Under the pieces are notes generated by a model. That model was not told the origin of the DNA. It searched no databases and worked only from the letters and a program-made list of their open reading frames with translations. A stretch of 64,000 nt of DNA from Chryseobacterium indologenes (GTDB taxonomy: Bacteria > Bacteroidota > Bacteroidia > Flavobacteriales > Weeksellaceae). Below, piece by piece: positions 51,494 through 59,300 of the stretch (within the stretch, counting starts at the first letter, position 1; each line of letters opens with the position of its first letter). The position numbers and the translations under genes were made by a program. The stretch covers positions 1 to 64,000 of the forward strand of contig LAZY01000009.1 in assembly GCA_001013295.1 (NCBI GenBank), written 5' to 3'.

Positions 51494-51513
51494 ACTCCCT
51501 CATTTAGAGAGAG
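51494..51513 (-). terminator. Weak intra-module terminator or attenuator
   Basis: On the minus strand CTCTCT-AAATG-AGGGAG (one G-T pair) is followed by TTTTTA. It lies between the peptide gene and the GLPGLI gene. Confidence 0.4.
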
Positions 51514-51530
51514 CCCTTTTTTAGTTGATT

Positions 51531-51722
51531 TTACATACATCTGAATGCAGCCCATTCTCCAACTGCATGGTCTCTTCCGATATAGAGTCCGCATTCAAGG
51601 CCATATTGTGCACAAACGTCTCCTGTTCCAGGAGAACACATATCTCCATATGATCCACCTGGCAATCTACCCCCATTAATAGATTTCAGCTCTTCTCTTA
51701 CGATTTTTTTAAGATTTTTCAT
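51531..51722 (-). CDS. Double-glycine leader peptide, bacteriocin-like, copy 2
   Basis: I chose the ATG of MKNLKKIVREELKSINGG, a GG-type leader of 18 residues. The mature peptide of about 45 residues is Gly/Cys-rich, beginning RLPGGSYGDMCSPGTGDVC, with four cysteines and ending in AAFRCM. A longer frame adds eight residues of unlikely leader. Such leaders are removed by C39-peptidase ABC exporters, but none is encoded in this window. Flavobacteria carry many such small genes of unproven activity. Confidence 0.75.
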   Translation of the reverse strand: MKNLKKIVREELKSINGGRLPGGSYGDMCSPGTGDVCAQYGLECGLYIGRDHAVGEWAAFRCM

Positions 51723-51876
51723 AAAAATATTTTTTAAAATTATCAAGATAAATTTATGTAAAAAAAATCATCCTCCTTTATTGGAATCCGTAATTACTAA
51801 AACTTTGTTATTGTATAGAATACAGGCAAGATGAAACAATGTTTATGCTGTATAAAATTCTTAAATTAGCTGTAAT

Positions 51877-52317
51877 CTATTTCGAAAAGAACAGATTCGC
51901 CTCCGCCTTTCTTCTTCTGATCAGTCCATTCAGTGTTTTTCCGCCGGCAGTAATGTATTTGGTAGTAAACCAATTTCTGATCTCCGTTTCTCCTGCTTTT
52001 TTATTGACCAAAGAAAACAAGCCATCTGAACCTCCGGTATTGTAAGTGTGTGAGACAAGAGCATCAAATTGATTCTGGGTAAGAGTTGTTTTCACCTTAC
52101 TGGTGACTATTTTTTCATAGGTTGGCAGCACCGTTGCAAACAATTCTGCTCCTTTTTCTCTTGTAATGGCCGGATCTTTCATGGTCACTTTTCTGCCACC
52201 GGGATAATAGGTATTTCCGTATCCGATGGTGGGAATTTTTGCTGAATCCAGGTAAGGTTCCGAACTAAAGCCTTCAAATGATAAGATTAAGTTGATTCCT
52301 TTTTGTGATGTTTTCAT
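51877..52317 (-). CDS. T4-type lysozyme (endolysin, GH24)
   Basis: The 146-aa protein carries the GH24 catalytic triad at typical spacing: Glu15 (SFEGF), Asp24 (YLDS) and Thr30 (IPTIGYG). 'NQFDALVSHTYNTGG' and 'RRKAEANLFF' mark the C-terminal lobe. It cleaves peptidoglycan between N-acetylmuramic acid and N-acetylglucosamine. There is no signal peptide, so release would need a holin. It overlaps the upstream lipoprotein gene by 4 bp. In a phage-tail-like locus it would act in cell lysis or on the target wall. Confidence 0.9.
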   Translation of the reverse strand: MKTSQKGINLILSFEGFSSEPYLDSAKIPTIGYGNTYYPGGRKVTMKDPAITREKGAELFATVLPTYEKIVTSKVKTTLTQNQFDALVSHTYNTGGSDGLFSLVNKKAGETEIRNWFTTKYITAGGKTLNGLIRRRKAEANLFFSK

Positions 52318-52883
52318 TTTTTAAAATATTTATAGGTAAAAAAGATGAGTATCAGAGTGATTCCAATGATGGTAATGAAAATCCAGGCTGCAGCTTCAAA
52401 GCCGGTTGACGTGATCTTTTTGTTTTCTTCAGAGACTTTTGAAGCAACTTCTTTGGTTGTTTCTTTTGTCAAAGTTTTCTGTACTGAATCCTGAATAATG
52501 CTGGCAGATTCTTCTTTTTTAATCTCTGATCTTTTATGATCTGTTTTTACATAATGGCTTTTGACCAAATATTCTGCATTTCCTTTGATAGAGATACTTT
52601 GAACGGTATCTCCTTCCACCACATTATGAAAGACAAAAGGATTGTCTGCATCAGATTTGCCTTTAATCAGAATATCCCCGGAGATTTCATTTTTCTTTTC
52701 CTGGATCAGAACTTCTGCATTCTCACTCTGTACTGATTTTGAGTCATGTAAACTCATAGAGTCAGCTTTTATACTTTCTGTTTCTTTTGTATTTTCTTTA
52801 TAAGTTGTTGTGATTTTATGTTTGCTCCGGCAGCCCATCATGAGGCTGCTCAGTAGTATCAGTAATAGAATTTGTGCTTTCAT
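52314..52883 (-). CDS. Lipoprotein with C-terminal membrane helix, candidate unimolecular spanin
   Basis: I chose the start MKAQILLLILLSSLMMGC: lipobox LMMGC puts the lipidated Cys near residue 18. A long charged region of about 145 residues with coiled-coil-like heptads follows. One hydrophobic helix (AAAWIFITIIGITLILIFFTYKYFKK) closes the protein. N-terminal outer-membrane lipid plus C-terminal inner-membrane helix is the architecture of u-spanins, which fuse the two membranes at the end of lysis. It overlaps the endolysin by 4 bp, as spanin and endolysin genes often do. Function is inferred. Confidence 0.6.
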   Translation of the reverse strand: MKAQILLLILLSSLMMGCRSKHKITTTYKENTKETESIKADSMSLHDSKSVQSENAEVLIQEKKNEISGDILIKGKSDADNPFVFHNVVEGDTVQSISIKGNAEYLVKSHYVKTDHKRSEIKKEESASIIQDSVQKTLTKETTKEVASKVSEENKKITSTGFEAAAWIFITIIGITLILIFFTYKYFKK

Positions 52884-52957
52884 CAGCTTTATTTTTGAAA
52901 TTAATAGAAATACTTTTTTACAACAGACAAGAAACAATCCAACTGAACAGCAACATC

Positions 52958-54259
52958 TTACATGAATATTTTATCTTCTTTCACATATTCTTTTTTGATG
53001 CTTTCCAGTAACATGTCTGCACTTACTTTGTAATCTGATTGTTTTAATCCGATTGTTTTTAAGCTCACATCCTGTATTACATTCATAATATTGGAACCAC
53101 TCAGTTCGTATTGTTTGGCAATCTGATCTAAATCAATATCTTCAAGTTGTAATTGTTTCGGTAAATTTTGCTGCCAGATACGCAGACGCTCCTCATGCTT
53201 TGGATTATTGAATTGTATGCAGCTATGAAAGCGTCGCGTAAAGGCTTTATCCATATTATTTTTGAAGTTGGATGCCAGAATAATAAGTCCTGAAAATGTT
53301 TCTACCCGCTGCAGCAGATAAGAAACTTCCTGATTGGCATATTTATCATGGGCATCCCTTACATTGGTTCGTTTTCCGAAAATAGCATCGGCTTCATCAA
53401 AAAATAAAATCCAGTTTTTGTTTTCTGCTTTATCAAATAGTTTTGCCAATTGCTTTTCTGTTTCGCCGATATATTTAGAGACCAACATGGAAATATCAAC
53501 TCTGAAAACAGGGCGTTGGGTATATTTCCCTAAAAGGCTTGCTGCAAGAGTTTTCCCGGTTCCCGGCTCACCGTAAAACAAGACTCTAAAGCCCGGTTTC
53601 AATTTTTTCTGCATGTCCCAATCCTCCATAAGAATCCGGCTGCTATGGTACCAGGTTTCAATACTCTGAATTTCATCCAGCGTGTTTTTAGGAAGGATCA
53701 AATCTGCCCATGATCTACGGGTGTGCAGTTGTTCTGCTGGGAAGTCATTACTCATTTTCGGTAATGATTCCAATCCAAACATGATCATATTAAAGGCTTC
53801 GTGATGAACACTTATCGGGCTGTTCACGGAGGTATCTGAAAAAACAATGATTTCTTCTCTGGTCAAAACTGAATGGGAAGTGAAGTAATCCATCACCTTC
53901 AATCGTTCTGAAATGCTGTCGCCGCCTAAAATATACTGAACGGCCTGAATGGTTGGATAAAAGAGTCTGCCGTTATCATTGGCTGAACAAAAATCAAACA
54001 GCGCACTATTGGGATACTCCAGGTAAATGCGTTTCAAAAATGATGGGTCCAGTTGTGGCAATAGGGCCATTAAAAGAATAACAACTTCCTGATGGGCAAG
54101 TGCTCTCCCTGAAATATAGTTTCCTAATTGAAAACCTTCATGGTCATTAGCATTAAATTCAGGGGCTCCTATATTAAAATCTTCTGAAGGATTCTCGATA
54201 CGCCATGTAATGACCTCTTCCAGATGGGTAAATAAGTTTTGTAATTGTACAGAATTCAT
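52958..54259 (-). CDS. AAA+ ATPase of the eCIS (Afp15-like) type
   Basis: The 433-aa protein has a helical, winged-helix-like N-terminal half. The ATPase follows with Walker A GEPGTGKT (residues 230-237), Walker B ILFFDEAD (284-291), sensor-1 'LILASNFKNN', an arginine pair 'TRRFHSCIQF' and a lid ('LRIWQQNLPKQLQLEDID'). This ATPase type is a hallmark of extracellular contractile injection systems and its role there is assembly-related but not firmly set. It lies between fibre and lysis genes, with a pair of promoter repeats just upstream. Confidence 0.78.
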   Translation of the reverse strand: MNSVQLQNLFTHLEEVITWRIENPSEDFNIGAPEFNANDHEGFQLGNYISGRALAHQEVVILLMALLPQLDPSFLKRIYLEYPNSALFDFCSANDNGRLFYPTIQAVQYILGGDSISERLKVMDYFTSHSVLTREEIIVFSDTSVNSPISVHHEAFNMIMFGLESLPKMSNDFPAEQLHTRRSWADLILPKNTLDEIQSIETWYHSSRILMEDWDMQKKLKPGFRVLFYGEPGTGKTLAASLLGKYTQRPVFRVDISMLVSKYIGETEKQLAKLFDKAENKNWILFFDEADAIFGKRTNVRDAHDKYANQEVSYLLQRVETFSGLIILASNFKNNMDKAFTRRFHSCIQFNNPKHEERLRIWQQNLPKQLQLEDIDLDQIAKQYELSGSNIMNVIQDVSLKTIGLKQSDYKVSADMLLESIKKEYVKEDKIFM

Positions 54260-54412
54260 TGGTTTTTTAGTCTTTTTTATTTTCGGAATAGGATGTAGCC
54301 TATCTTAGGGATTCATCACTATATTTTATAATTGGTTTTAAGAAACAACGGGAAAGCATTTCACATTTGATCGCCTTTCCTCAGCTGACATAGAATTGTT
54401 TTGGAGAAAGTT

Positions 54413-54475
54413 CAAAATTGATGTTTTTTTTTGCTGTTATAGAAGTTTTCCAGCCTCTCTGCCCTGTAGCTGCAG
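54413..54475 (-). promoter_or_regulatory. 62-bp promoter-like repeat, copy 3
   Basis: Minus strand: CTGCAGCTACAG box, AGAGAGGCTGGAAAACTTC, an A-run and CAATTTTG. It lies about 150 bp upstream of the AAA+ ATPase start. Confidence 0.65.
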
Positions 54476-54524
54476 TAACTTATATTCTACTGATAAACAG
54501 AATCTTGAAATTGAATTACAAGCA

Positions 54525-54586
54525 CAAAATTGATACTTTTTTTGCTATTACAAAAGTTTTTTGACCTTCTTATCCTGTAGTTGCAG
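54525..54586 (-). promoter_or_regulatory. 62-bp promoter-like repeat, copy 4
   Basis: Minus strand: CTGCAACTACAG box, AAGAAGGTCAAAAAACTTTTG, an A-run and CAATTTTG. Offset 111 bp from copy 3. The ACTTTTG and CAATTTTG segments sit about 18 bp apart, like -33 and -7 elements. Confidence 0.65.
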
Positions 54587-54733
54587 CAGCTCTTATTATT
54601 CTTGCCAACGGAAGATTAATCATCGGTAGGATCTCAAAAATATTTCTTTCCGTTTTTTGGATCAGGTTCAAAAGTTTGGGGGAACAGTACAAAACATACC
54701 CTATTCTTGTTGAATGAAACAATGTATTTTAAA

Positions 54734-54897
54734 AAACGCAAAAAACTTTCATTTGAATGTTATATTTAGGGAGCAAAGAAGAGCAACTTAGTCGCTGAAG
54801 AAGCTTCATGAATATGCATTCGCTTAGAAAGAATCAATGAAACTGATTCCATTTTTTACATCCTTAAGAATAAAAATGCTAAAAAACCTTTGCGTTA
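54734..54897. repeat. Dispersed ACGCAAA repeat copy
   Basis: Ends AAACGCAAAAAACTTT and, reversed, TAACGCAAAGG; the middle shares GGGAGCAAAG and CTTAGTCGCTGAAG-type segments with the 21.7-kb units. It lies in the gap between the ATPase and the next fibre gene. Confidence 0.6.
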
Positions 54898-54956
54898 ATT
54901 AAATTCCATAAACACAGACAACATTATCCTCCAACTTTTGCGCTTGATCCGTCTTG

Positions 54957-56810
54957 TTAAAATGTGAAAGCCTGAACGATGGAACAGTTAATAGACTTTG
55001 GTGTTGATCCATTAGATACGGCAAGCGAAAGAGAAATAGCCTCAGTAGTAGATGTTATGGATTGAATTTTGGTGGTATTGCCTACTGTAAGAAATTGGGT
55101 ATATACATTTCCCTGCCTCATCACAACGATATTGGCATTCAGCACTATGGCTCCAGGTTCTATTTTTGTCTGAAGGGACATTGTATTGTTCCAAACAGCC
55201 ATAGACTGATAACCTCCACTTCTAAAACTCGCATTGATTACTCTAAGAAAAGAATTATCTGCCAGTGCCAAAGGCATATTATTTTGAAGCAGCCCCAGAT
55301 AGCCATAGAAATCATTTACTTCTGTAACCCCAACTCCAGTCATCGAAAGAGACAGGTTCATTTCCAGATAGAAATTCGAATTCACTCCAAAAATAGCTTC
55401 ACTCTTCGCAGCTCCTACAATTACATTAGGTTCATAGGCATATGCCTTATTATTGACATTGGAATTATAGTTGAACATTCCGCCATTGGTTGTAAATACA
55501 CTTCCTTCCTGTCCGCCTGTATAGGCTTTCGTTTCCCATTTGAGCTTACTGACGTCAATACTGTTGATCGTGTTTACGATATTGATTGAGCTTGTGGTTC
55601 TGTGAACCTGCGGCATTGGGGAGGATGTTCTTAGCATCAGATTGTATTGGGTTCCGGCCTGTAATGAATCTCCATAGACGGAAACAATCATAGTCTGACC
55701 ATTAGCAACAGTCTGGAATCCTAAGCAGTCTATTTCGCCTACTCCGGTAGCATTGGAAACGGGTATAAACCTTACAGAAGTGGAGGCAGGATTTATATTT
55801 AAATTGAGTCCCTGTAACACAAGATAGTTGACAATATGATCATTTTTGATCACGGTGGGAGTAATACCATATACATTCAAGCTTCCGTTTGAATACTGGT
55901 TATTCCAGTCTGTTCCGAATTTTTCTTTCTGGGCCGGTGTTAACAAAGATGGCAGCTTTAAAAATTCGGCAGGAAAATCTTCCGTCATTAAAACTGTTTT
56001 TTTTGCTCCTCCGCTATCTGTAAATAATAATTTTTTGTTGGCAGAAGTAATCTGATTCATCAAAGTTTCATTATTTTCGTCCAAAACGTAAGCTTTGCTT
56101 CTTACTCTTCCGTTGTTTAAATGAAGTGCTTCTGTAGGTGAAGTCGTATCGATCCCAAGTTTTCCTGCATTATTATACACATTAGACTCTTTGAAATTAT
56201 TGCCGTCCCATTGAAGTAAATAATTCGTAGCAGGTGATATTGTAGCATAAATAGGTCCGGGGCCAAGGTTTCGAACAAAGAAATTACCATTAATAGCGGG
56301 TTTGTTCATTTTCTCATTCAAAGCGGTCTGCAGCCCTTCCACCATTCCCATCGTGACATTGGTCATCCCAGTCGGCAGATAATTTTTCTTATCTCTTTTT
56401 TCACCTCCTTTGAATATATAAAGCGTGTAGTTTCCATTATTTACAAGAATTGCAATAAAATCGTTATTTTCAAACTGATATGCATTCGAATTGGCTGCAA
56501 AGTCCGAAATTGTAGTTTCAACAGCTTCAATAATCGTAGTAAGCCCCAGCGCTTCTATTTTCTCGGCCAGGATCTTTCCGCTGCTATCGGTATAGTCTGC
56601 GTGAGACATAAACAGATCATCCGCCTGAGTTTTGGTATACACATTTCCTGATTGAGGATTGTTTCCTCCCTTATCCACCGTAGCAACGTTGGATGGAAGA
56701 ATAGACTCATCTTTGTGCCAGAACGAGGACCATGAATCTCTAAACTGTTCCTGGGTTGGCAAATCACCACTTTCGAAGTAGCTGTAAATGGTTTCTAATG
56801 GTATTGACAT
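54957..56810 (-). CDS. Tail-fibre-like protein with PTQxQF N-terminal motif (617 aa)
   Basis: The N-terminus 'LETIYSYFESGDLPTQEQFRDSWSSFWHKDESIL' matches the docking-type motif of three other proteins here. A middle section has the fibre-type repeat 'GNNPQSGNVYTKTQADDLFMSHADY' and 'KLGIDTTSPTEALHLNNGRVRS'. The last 300 residues are beta-rich with Ser/Asn. It has no recognised enzyme domain or pyocin-knob module. It is probably a receptor-binding fibre. It lies alone between the ATPase and the tandem gene pair at 57-59 kb, with 250-bp gaps. Confidence 0.7.
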   Translation of the reverse strand: MSIPLETIYSYFESGDLPTQEQFRDSWSSFWHKDESILPSNVATVDKGGNNPQSGNVYTKTQADDLFMSHADYTDSSGKILAEKIEALGLTTIIEAVETTISDFAANSNAYQFENNDFIAILVNNGNYTLYIFKGGEKRDKKNYLPTGMTNVTMGMVEGLQTALNEKMNKPAINGNFFVRNLGPGPIYATISPATNYLLQWDGNNFKESNVYNNAGKLGIDTTSPTEALHLNNGRVRSKAYVLDENNETLMNQITSANKKLLFTDSGGAKKTVLMTEDFPAEFLKLPSLLTPAQKEKFGTDWNNQYSNGSLNVYGITPTVIKNDHIVNYLVLQGLNLNINPASTSVRFIPVSNATGVGEIDCLGFQTVANGQTMIVSVYGDSLQAGTQYNLMLRTSSPMPQVHRTTSSINIVNTINSIDVSKLKWETKAYTGGQEGSVFTTNGGMFNYNSNVNNKAYAYEPNVIVGAAKSEAIFGVNSNFYLEMNLSLSMTGVGVTEVNDFYGYLGLLQNNMPLALADNSFLRVINASFRSGGYQSMAVWNNTMSLQTKIEPGAIVLNANIVVMRQGNVYTQFLTVGNTTKIQSITSTTEAISLSLAVSNGSTPKSINCSIVQAFTF

Positions 56811-57064
56811 ATAATTTGTTTTATTGATTTGTGGTTTTTGTTTTTTAGAATTATAGAGCTGTAACCTCTATAAAGTTTTTTGTAATGGCTGAACCAGGTT
56901 TTATCTTTCATTTAGTGATATGGCATGGTCTGCCCTTGAGTTGTTTTTGTTTTTTCAACAGCTTTGTCTTTAAGCAGACATTTTATGGTCTTTGATAAGA
57001 AGAAATTTGGAATGATGATTGAAAAAGGGAGCAAAGTAATGATATTCAATACTCTTTACGCTGA

Positions 57065-57928
57065 TTATTTTCCACCCGGAGCATAAGTACATTCGATTCT
57101 GACATTTCTGGTTTCCTTTATTTCGCCTCCGCCAATACCTTGATTGTTTTGTCCTGCCTCGAGGTAAGCTGTTGCTAAAAGCTTGTTACGATCTTCATCA
57201 TAGACATTGCATTCTATGGACCGATTGGTTCCCTGAAGATCTGCCCTGAGAGATAGATACAAAGAATCCCAGACATCATAATGATCGGTAACAATATCTT
57301 TATCAGTATATTCACTGCTCCAGTAGCCTCCTTGCAGGATGTATTGAACGGGTGCCTGAGTTGTATTAACAATCTTAATATGAGTATTGACAATATTTAC
57401 TTTTTGCCCTAAATCCATTTTATTTATGGATAAGTTTCCCCTTTTCCCCTTCAGTGTTCCAAACACAAACCCTTCAGGAATCTTAGGCAATGTATTCCCA
57501 AACAGTCTATTTACCGTGAAGCCATCATCCATTTGAAACGCTACACTATAATATTCTGTCTCTCTTAATCCTTCTGTCGGGAGTTCTTTTGCTTTAATGA
57601 CATATGGCCCAGTCCCAAATAAATAGGATTTTTTATCATTATAGGGAGTGTCATCTACTGTGATCAACTGATCTTCTTCCTCCGCTGAACTTGCAGTGAA
57701 CAGATATTTTTTACCTTGAAGATTGTATGCATAATAAGTTATACATGCATTATTCATAAACACCCAACTCAAACTATTGGCCATGATCACCGCATCTTTA
57801 TTGGTTGGAATGTCTCCTTTATGTCTCAAAGAATCGATCAGATCTGAAAATTGGTTTTGGGTAGGATATTTACCGGTTTCAAAATAGGTTTTTAATTGGT
57901 CTCTTGGGGCTAATTTATTATCGTCCAT
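57065..57928 (-). CDS. Fibre-associated-like protein, PTQxQF motif, tandem copy A (287 aa)
   Basis: N-terminus 'RDQLKTYFETGKYPTQNQFSDLIDSLRHKGDIP'. The rest is a beta-rich domain with 'TEYYSVAFQMDDGFTVNRLFGNTLPKIPEGFVFG' and a C-terminal 'AGQNNQGIGGGEIKETRNVRIECTY'. It aligns end to end with the neighbour at 58091 (copy B), with strong conservation in the N- and C-termini and more change in the middle. I do not recognise a known family for the beta domain. It could be a small fibre or tip protein of the same particle. Confidence 0.65.
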   Translation of the reverse strand: MDDNKLAPRDQLKTYFETGKYPTQNQFSDLIDSLRHKGDIPTNKDAVIMANSLSWVFMNNACITYYAYNLQGKKYLFTASSAEEEDQLITVDDTPYNDKKSYLFGTGPYVIKAKELPTEGLRETEYYSVAFQMDDGFTVNRLFGNTLPKIPEGFVFGTLKGKRGNLSINKMDLGQKVNIVNTHIKIVNTTQAPVQYILQGGYWSSEYTDKDIVTDHYDVWDSLYLSLRADLQGTNRSIECNVYDEDRNKLLATAYLEAGQNNQGIGGGEIKETRNVRIECTYAPGGK

Positions 57929-58090
57929 GGTATTTTAGTCTTCTTTACATTGATGCTTATTGTATCATCATCTTTTGGTTTCTTATGATTATTGATGTTC
58001 TATTTTTAAAGTTTGAAACTTATTTTTTTCTTCCCGAATTCTTTTTGGCTTTCATCGGGCTGTGTTTCAGACATTAAAAGATTTTGCTTT

Positions 58091-58951
58091 TTATGATTCA
58101 GCAACATAGTAATCGCACTCGATTCTAATGTTTCTTACTCCGTGTGTCTGACCTCCGCCCCAGGCACTTGGATTGTTTTGTCCGGCATTCAGATAGCCTG
58201 TCATCAGAAGGTTACCATTATCTGCATCATAGAGTCTGCATTGTATAGACTGCTCGATGGCCCGAAGATCTGCTTTATAATAAAAGTAGAAAGAATCATC
58301 TACATCATAGTGATGGGTATCAAGGTCTTTCGCTGTGTATTGATGGTTCCAGTAGCTTGCTTCAGGTCTGTATTCAATAGGCACTTCTGTTTTATTGACA
58401 AACTCAATATGGGTGTTTATAATATCTATTTTTTTCCAAAAACGCTGCTTGTTTATCCGGATACTGCTCCTTTTTCCCTCCATTTTCCCAAGCTCAAAAC
58501 CTTCTGGAACCTCAGGAAGATTATTTCCGAACAATCTGTTAGACTCAAAATTCGGTCCTAAAGAGTAACGTAAATTATAGTATTCTGTTTCTGCTAATTT
58601 CCCCTGTGATAATTCTTTTATTGTAAGAGTATAAGGTGCATCACCCCAAAAATATTGTGTTTTTTCACCACCATAAGTATAATCCATTTTGATCACCTGA
58701 TCTTCTCCCTCCTGTTGATTGACAAGTAGTGATAGTTTTAAATCTATATCATCATTTATAGTATATTGTATAGACCCTTTATTGATCGCTGCCAACCTAT
58801 TCGCAAGGATGACGACGTCTTTATCAGTAAGGGCATCTTCTTTGAGTCTTAAAGAATCGATAAGATCCGAGAATTGGTTTTGGGTAGGATATTTTCCGGT
58901 TTCAAAATAGGTTTTTAATTGGTCTCTGGTAATTAGTTTATTTTCTTCCAT
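58091..58951 (-). CDS. Fibre-associated-like protein, PTQxQF motif, tandem copy B (286 aa)
   Basis: Paralogue of copy A: 'RDQLKTYFETGKYPTQNQFSDLIDSLRLKEDAL', 'TEYYNLRYSLGPNFESNRLFGNNLPEVPEGFELG', 'AGQNNPSAWGGGQTHGVRNIRIECDYY'. It is separated from copy A by 162 bp and is preceded by two promoter-like repeats about 85-260 bp upstream. It is thus the first gene of a small fibre-associated cluster. The tandem duplication with a diverging middle suggests selection on surface-exposed residues. Confidence 0.65.
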   Translation of the reverse strand: MEENKLITRDQLKTYFETGKYPTQNQFSDLIDSLRLKEDALTDKDVVILANRLAAINKGSIQYTINDDIDLKLSLLVNQQEGEDQVIKMDYTYGGEKTQYFWGDAPYTLTIKELSQGKLAETEYYNLRYSLGPNFESNRLFGNNLPEVPEGFELGKMEGKRSSIRINKQRFWKKIDIINTHIEFVNKTEVPIEYRPEASYWNHQYTAKDLDTHHYDVDDSFYFYYKADLRAIEQSIQCRLYDADNGNLLMTGYLNAGQNNPSAWGGGQTHGVRNIRIECDYYVAES

Positions 58952-59034
58952 AATACGTTATTATTCTTTGCCGTTGATGCCTCTCAAACATCATTGCGCC
59001 TTAGTTTCAATGATAATTGTTATGTTTTAAAGTA

Positions 59035-59095
59035 CGAAATTCATCCTTTTTTTGCTCACGAGGAAGTTTTTTGACCTCTCTATTCTGTAGTTGCA
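59035..59095 (-). promoter_or_regulatory. 62-bp promoter-like repeat, copy 5
   Basis: Minus strand: CTGCAACTACAG box, TAGAGAGGTCAAAAAACTTC, an A-run and GAATTTCG. It lies about 85 bp upstream of the start at 58951. Confidence 0.65.
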
Positions 59096-59149
59096 GTACC
59101 CTTTATTTTTTTTAAGAATCGGATGATGGGTCGCTTAAGTTTCAGGATC

Positions 59150-59211
59150 CAAAGTTCTCTTTTTTTTTATTCCTGAGAAAGTTTTTCAGCCTCTCTATCC
59201 TGTAGTTGCAG
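59150..59211 (-). promoter_or_regulatory. 62-bp promoter-like repeat, copy 6
   Basis: Minus strand: CTGCAACTACAG box, TAGAGAGGCTGAAAAACTTTC, an A-run and GAACTTTG. Offset about 116 bp from copy 5. Confidence 0.65.
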
Positions 59212-59242
59212 TAATTTTCATTTTCCGGAATCATTATAAAAA

Positions 59243-59271
59243 AAGACCCGGATTATAAAAATCCGGGTCTT
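59243..59271. terminator. Terminator after the short-repeat secreted protein
   Basis: An 11-bp stem AAGACCCGGAT / ATCCGGGTCTT with a 7-base AT loop lies 30 bp beyond the minus-strand gene at 59301. Confidence 0.85.
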
Positions 59272-59300
59272 GAATGTATATGTTGAGCCGCTGTCTGCGA

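Noticed and set aside
55062..55589. 175-codon plus-strand frame inside the fibre gene at 54957
   Set aside because: It is antisense to a clearly coding fibre gene, has atypical Ile/Cys/His-rich composition and no independent start signals. A chance shadow frame.
56853..56875. Inverted repeat TATAGAG-CTGTAAC-CTCTATA considered as a seventh promoter-repeat copy
   Set aside because: It lacks the CTGCAACTACAG box and the A-run/AATTTTG spacing; similarity to the six copies is limited to a short string.
39784..58951. Considered an integrated complete prophage
   Set aside because: No integrase, terminase, portal, capsid or replication genes are seen in the window. Fibre, ATPase and lysis genes alone fit a tail-like particle better.
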